From contig OW804095.1 of NCBI GenBank assembly GCA_942159475.1, forward strand, positions 70,522,773 to 70,586,772: a DNA stretch of 64,000 nucleotides, in the 5' to 3' direction. The position numbers and the translations under genes are program-made. Under the pieces are notes generated by a model that saw only the letters and a list, made by a program, of their open reading frames with translations, did not search any database and was not told the DNA's origin. This document shows, piece by piece, positions 58,601 to 64,000 of the stretch (position 1 is the stretch's first letter; each line of letters opens with the position of its first letter). This stretch comes from Sthenelais limicola (Eukaryota > Annelida > Polychaeta > Phyllodocida > Sigalionidae).

Positions 58601-61600
58601 AATCGAGGAGAGGGAAAGTCTTTCATCTGTTGTTAGGCGACTATTCTCTAGGCATTAGACGATTTTCTGGATATTAAACTGGAGTGCTCTTCTAGATATT
58701 ACACCCATAACACTTAAACAAAACTCCTGATAACCATGCACAAGAAATTGGTACTTATTCATGATTTATAGGCAGACTGTCTTAGATGAGGGCTGCGCCC
58801 TATATTGTTGGATAACGGATGGAGTGGGTATACCGACAAAGAAGATAAATAAATATCTAGTCTATTCCATACGAATGTATTTTATACGTTGATTGATTTG
58901 ACTCAAGAATATTGGAAAATCTGGTGAAATATTCTCTGTATAAGAGCGCGCCTTAGAAGTTTGAATCCAAGCTAAGAGAACAGTTGACTGAGAACCAAAC
59001 GGCGCAACACTTTAACTGGAATGCGGCATTGAGTTCCCTTCAGAATCTCTCAAAATTAATCATCTACCCACTCAGCCATTAAGTTCATCTTTGTGTGCGG
59101 TTCGGGACCCAAATATTGATCACCGTGTCATTATTCCTTTATATATGAACATAACCCATGCTTTTACAAATCATTTAATAGCTTCCTTTCGAAACAACAT
59201 GAATTTTAAAATGCAATATTTGACCAGTGAAATATTTCTATGCCATTATATTACTCCCTTTTTATGATTATTGAAACCATGGTCTCATTAATAGTTCTAT
59301 GTGTTAGTGTACTTAAAACAATTGTTCGAATAAAAACCAATCCCCTTCTTTAACAGCACACATAAGCTTACTGCAATGTCATCCTTCCTATACTAAATTA
59401 AGCTATACCCAGGTGGTTGGGGAGTTTTCCCTCTCTCAGCCTGACTCACAGTCTGCTACTGCCACCCTTCGCCACCCTTTGCTCCTTCCCCCAGGTGCAG
59501 CCCATGGTCCCCGGCATCAGGTTACATCTACAACATACCATTTTCACGCCATACAAGACATTTTCCTGGCGAGCCGCCTATTACTGTTCACAACTGACAA
59601 CATTGGCCATAATTGACATCAAAATAAGCCTTCGCACCTTGAAAAGACCCTCGGGGCATCCACTCACTCCGAATATACAGCGCGCCACCTAAAAAGTCCC
59701 CCAGTGCTATTCAAACACACTTCGGACTGGATGAAAAATCTCGCCCAAAACATGTCATCAGCCATCAAGTGGGATCGGGAAACGAACTGTGAACTGGAGC
59801 CGTTGCCTCCGCCGTTGCTGCCCCGGGTATACCTGCGCTGAATGGCTAAACTGGTTTTCCCCAATTCCATGTTTACAAGTGTGAATGAACTCATTTATCA
59901 TATCTTACTGGCCAGCTTAGGTTTCAGCTAAACACAATCTGAGCTCTGAGCGGGTAAGGTCTGATTTTAATGGTTGATGGTAGACAGAAAGGGATGGGGA
60001 TTCCACCTGTCTAAATCTTGCGGCATATGAAGCCGCTAGACCCTGGGGCCTAATTTCCTTTAGTGAGCCCTATAGACCCGGTGTCTTGTGGAAAGGAAAA
60101 TGATGATTTTACCGAATAAAGTGGACTCATTGAAAAGTGCCGTCTGTCGCTAATAACTCAATGGAAGGCTCTTCTCCGAACCATATGGATTGTGGGGTGA
60201 GTACCCAACATTTATATCCCTCCACAAAAAGGTTGGTTTCATCTTTCTGTCACATACACCCCTGCTAAACGAATGGTGCATAAATGGCCACCACTGACTG
60301 CTGAGGCAAAGTAAATTCATTTTATACTGGGATCAAGTTTGGATTTCGGCTTTTCATTAGATTTCAAATATTACAGGGGGAAGAGTAGTTTGACAGTACC
60401 AACTATCTGACTACACTGTGGTAGGCAATGGCACACGTTATATTGTCCAAATTTCCATATATAAATACTATATGTATTGAATGAATTGACGTAGGAAGTC
60501 TTTTAAAACACCAATCTACTTATTTTAATAAGAGATTACAACCAAGCGTTAAAATATTCAGACATCGAAGAATGGAATTGATTCAGATAAGAAATATTAA
60601 GACGGTATCCATCATTCGATAGATTCACACTATTCTATGAATTTCAATTAAACAATGTGTCAAGTTTTCACACTAATTCAGCTTTATCTCTTTCGCGAAC
60701 AAACGAAATCAAAATAGAATTAGCATAAGTACCTTTGTGGATGGTATTGTATATGTTAATATTGCCTTAATTCTCTCGGTCAACTCAAGGGGACAAAGAA
60801 TCGTGCCAAGCGGTAACGTGCGAGGGTTTCGGAGGTTGGAAGTTTTCTATGGCGACAAGACAAACAGAGAGACAAGTAGCTGACAAACGAGTTGACTCAA
60901 TACAAGGCAGGCGAAGGGCAAATTAGAATCTGACTCAAAGTGTTGGGCAATGCGAGACGCGTCTTTTCTTGTGGTTTGGCATCATCAGCTGCGTTCCCAA
61001 TGCGTGGACAAGGAGAAAGAGGAGCAACTATAGTTTGGATTGCACTCGAATGAAGAGTAGACTGTCTACAGCGGTCTGGTTAGAATTTAACCATATGGAA
61101 TTATGAAAGGGAAGTCCTTCATATCTATATCCATGTATTACACTATACTTCTTGTATTCTGTTCTCCAAATGGCAATCAATGATGATACCATTATGTTTA
61201 TTGACGTGTTATCAAATAATTTAGTTTAGTTTGTGGCATCTATCGATATCTCTCAAGTATCCGGTTGCGCAGGATTTGCGTCGTAAATCCTTGACTCATA
61301 AGCATAGTAATAACTTAAAAGAAACAAGTTGTTTTATTTTGTTCAGTATACAATTGCCTTTGAGAATTATCAGCTCTTCCAGTGGCAAAACGATTCAGTT
61401 CACTCTAACTGCACACGTTTTTGAAAACAAAATTCACCATATTTTGTCAATTCTTATTCAAAAGAATGTCAGGCAAGAATGCAGCAAGCAGAACCTCTGG
61501 TAAAACCCTTGAAATCGTCCTCCCTGGAACGATTGGTTGTTTTATGGGCTTTGGTTTTAGAAAGTCACCTATGACATCCAAGAGAAGAGGACAGGCGACA

Positions 61601-62265
61601 CGTGCACAAGACCCATCCTTCACCACAGGAGCTCTAATCTTTAGCTCAAACAAGAAATCTTCCAACTTGGTCCCCTGAAAACTGAACCCTCCCTCTATGT
61701 GCCATTGACTGGTGGGTGAGGTAACTATTTGATTTGCTCTCTGACATTATCCTGCCATGGTAGAGCAATTGGAAGTCAACAATATTGAGTTCACCTTTGT
61801 CAGCTGAAACCGATCCTAATCCATATATACAGCTGGGACTTGTTGAAATGAAACATTTGATGTGTGTTAGTGCATAAAAATAAGAATACTTTGGAAGGTT
61901 TTTCCTCGTCTTTTAGTTTAGACGGAGTTGCAGAAGAATGGCAACAGTAAACACAAAAATATGCTTGGCTCCGACTGTTCCCTTTAAGTAAATATAACAC
62001 TTTTATGTTGAAAATTAACTATACATGCACCTGGTGTTACGATTGAAATAGTAGGAAGATACTAATCCCACTTTTCATCCATCAACTTTCGCACTCACTT
62101 CTTGATGATTAAGGTCGAGAGAACAGATCATTTTTTATCCATGCAAGCTTCAGAAAGATCTTAGTCATAAATGCACAGTCAAACCCTAGTGTTTTCTTCC
62201 ATGTGGACAATAGTTTTCAATATACAATATTGCTTTGGCTGCCAATATGATTTTGTATACAATTA
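58601..62265. other. Gsx upstream intergenic DNA
   Basis: AT-rich with GC-richer patches at 59400-59530, 59740-60070 and 60780-61030. Short frames (59413-59692, 59664-59894, 61421-61678) overlap in several phases and lack domains. No other gene was recognised. Confidence 0.4.
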
Positions 62266-62608
62266 TTAAAGCTGCATTCTCAGCTATACGACAAAAACAA
62301 ATCTGGCCAAATTTACTCTGACCTGTAGGACTCAATTTTCAATATTCTACTACTGTTATGCCGGGGAGAAAACGGCCGTTGATGAGCGATAATAAGTAAA
62401 GCCTACATAGAAAAGGTTTCCGGCGGGTCTCCGTCATATAAACGTGGACTTTAGTAAAGCCCAGTTGTAAAAAAAAAACCAACCGGAAAAAATCCGCCCA
62501 CACTTTCCTCAAATGAGTGAGTGAAGTTGTGATGGGTTGGAAAAGAACTGAACAAAAAGTAGAAAATCTTTAGTTTTTGATCGATGTTAACTCAGAATGC
62601 AGCTTTAA
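62266..62608. mobile_element. MITE with TTAA target sites
   Basis: Left end TTAA plus AGCTGCATTCTCAG (62266-62283). The right end, read on the opposite strand, is TTAA plus AGCTGCATTCTGAG (ending 62608). The 14-bp inverted termini differ at one base and are flanked by TTAA on both sides, as for piggyBac-type TTAA-specific transposition. At 343 bp it has no coding capacity, so it is non-autonomous. An older related copy lies at 37178-37345. Confidence 0.8.
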
Positions 62609-63710
62609 ATGCCTTCTGATAATTGCGTTTATATGTATGACATGGTGGCAATATTGATATAATTATGTTAGAAAGCTACAAGAAAAGGGCAGTACAAAAG
62701 CCAATATTGTGAGAACAGAACTTCCCCCAAAGTGACAAATTCCCTGGCGAAAATTTGTCCAAACATACCGAGCACGCACACGGGATAAGGAGCACAATGA
62801 TATTAATAAACAGGAGATGATGAGAAATTATCGCCTGTAAATTACATTGAGACCAAGATTAGCATCTTTATCAAACCATCGGCCAGGTAGTAACCGCACC
62901 CCTTATCTGGCTCCAGTGTGCTCTGGTAATGGGTTGGGATTTACCTTCCTCTTCACTCCTCCCCTCCTGCTTCTCCTCCACGGTTTCTTACCTGACAAAT
63001 GATCACTAATTGACTGCTGACGCGCGACACCAGATAGCGCTGGCTTTTTGATCAGGATATAATTCATGGCATTAACTGACTTACTGGAGTACCGGCCAGT
63101 AGGTCCTCTCCTCCAGCGAGTCCTCCAGACCAGGAAAGAGGATGTAAGCCAAACGCTGGCAGACCATTGCCTCACACTTAAGCGAAGATCATTTACAAGT
63201 AAATGCTTCAGTATGCCAACAAATCATGTTTTCATAGCCACTCCCGCTCAGGGGGTATCCATACTATGCATCATCGCTCCTATTAGGTGAGGCCACCACA
63301 GTGTTTGCGACCTTCAATTTAGCCACTCAAGCAACGCGCGGTGGAAATGTGGTGATGTGGAGTACAGAGTGCATTACCGATCGGCCAGGACAATGACAGA
63401 AAGCAGAAATGAGGTATAATTGGTAATGGGAACAAATTAATTAATGCTACGAAGCGTAGATTACGGTCTTCAACAAGTTGCGAGTGGGTGAGTGTACACA
63501 GTCAGATGCAGTTTCCGAGAACATCAGTCTTGGAGTGAGTGAAACGCTGGAACTTTTGAGGTCTGAATGGCTTAATGTATAAGTGTTTATTTCGCTTTTA
63601 CACCCATGTTAAGTAGTTTTATGTGGTTGTCTCTCTTAATTTTCAACGCATCTACTTATAAACAAGAATCTGATGGGTGGTTTTAACTTACATATAGTTT
63701 CGAAATGAAT
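62609..63710. other. Intergenic, nothing recognised
   Basis: Mixed composition with a GC-richer stretch at 62880-63180 whose short frames overlap on opposite strands. No domain was found. Confidence 0.35.
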
Positions 63711-63785
63711 GGAAGATGTGAGACTAGGTCTAAAACAAAAGATATGATGGAAGATGTAAGACTAGGTCTAAAACAAAAGATATGA
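63711..63785. repeat. Tandem duplication of a 38-bp unit
   Basis: Two adjacent copies of GGAAGATGTRAGACTAGGTC followed by TAAAACAAAAGATATGA, differing at a single G/A position. It is a recent tandem duplication. Confidence 0.95.
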
Positions 63786-64000
63786 AAGAGAATTTCGCAC
63801 CAAGGAACATTTTGATCTGGTTCTATTATTAAGCTGCAAGCCATCAGTAAAATAAAGAGGTCCCACTGTCCAGACCCCAACCATATGTCTTGCCGTCGCC
63901 GAACATGCGATACCGACCATCCGTGCATGAATTAAGTAGCCTACTCAAACAGTTAATTGTGATGTTAATACCATGTTCACACCTTAGGTGCTGACCACTG
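63786..64000. other. Right edge, nothing recognised
   Basis: Non-coding sequence to the window end. The short minus frame 63683-63928 spans the tandem repeat and has no domain. Confidence 0.35.

Overview
This window is animal genomic DNA carrying two of the three ParaHox genes. Gsx (coding exons 57868-57253 and 55425-54857) and Xlox/Pdx (coding exons 18555-17901 and 5195-4681) both lie on the minus strand, about 36 kb apart. Each has a single phase-1 intron between an N-terminal exon and the homeodomain exon. Cdx, the third member, is not visible and would be expected beyond the left edge. Intact linkage, roomy intergenic DNA, moderate AT-richness and many TAGGCCTA octamers suggest an invertebrate deuterostome. 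I lean towards an ambulacrarian (sea star or acorn worm), but the sequence alone does not settle the species, and amphioxus or a lophotrochozoan remains possible.

Layout. 1-1235: flank with a decayed minus-strand LINE 3' fragment. 1905-2902: element with hAT-like inverted termini. 2903-4680: 3' flank of Xlox with a foldback hairpin at 4208-4310. 4681-18555: Xlox with a 12.7 kb intron holding GC-rich, motif-dense patches that may be regulatory. 18556-54856: the Xlox-Gsx intergenic region. It contains a CCT minisatellite, a CR1/L2-like LINE tail, a near-complete recent LINE (25179-about 30925), a cluster of palindromes (31725-32285), and several GC-richer islands that look like candidate cis-regulatory DNA. 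54857-57874: Gsx. 57875-64000: Gsx promoter and upstream DNA, with a TTAA-flanked MITE and a short tandem duplication.

Most notable observation: the LINE inserted between Gsx and Xlox has a 15-bp target-site duplication and a poly(A) tail. Its second ORF is an L1/Tx1-type endonuclease-reverse transcriptase. Directly upstream, ending 9 nt before that ORF's ATG, is an open reading frame encoding a recognisable NADAR (YbiA-like) domain. NADAR proteins act on ADP-ribose-type substrates, and some reverse ADP-ribosylation of guanine. A retrotransposon carrying one suggests a nucleic-acid-repair or anti-defence accessory function. The copy is 5'-truncated and ORF2 has one in-frame stop plus a 2-nt slip in an AT run, so this copy is probably inactive.

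How the genes work together: Gsx (usually anterior/neural) and Xlox (usually mid-gut/endodermal) are homeodomain transcription factors. The non-coding DNA around them probably carries shared and gene-specific regulatory elements. Regulatory calls here are inference from motif content, because no alignment could be run.
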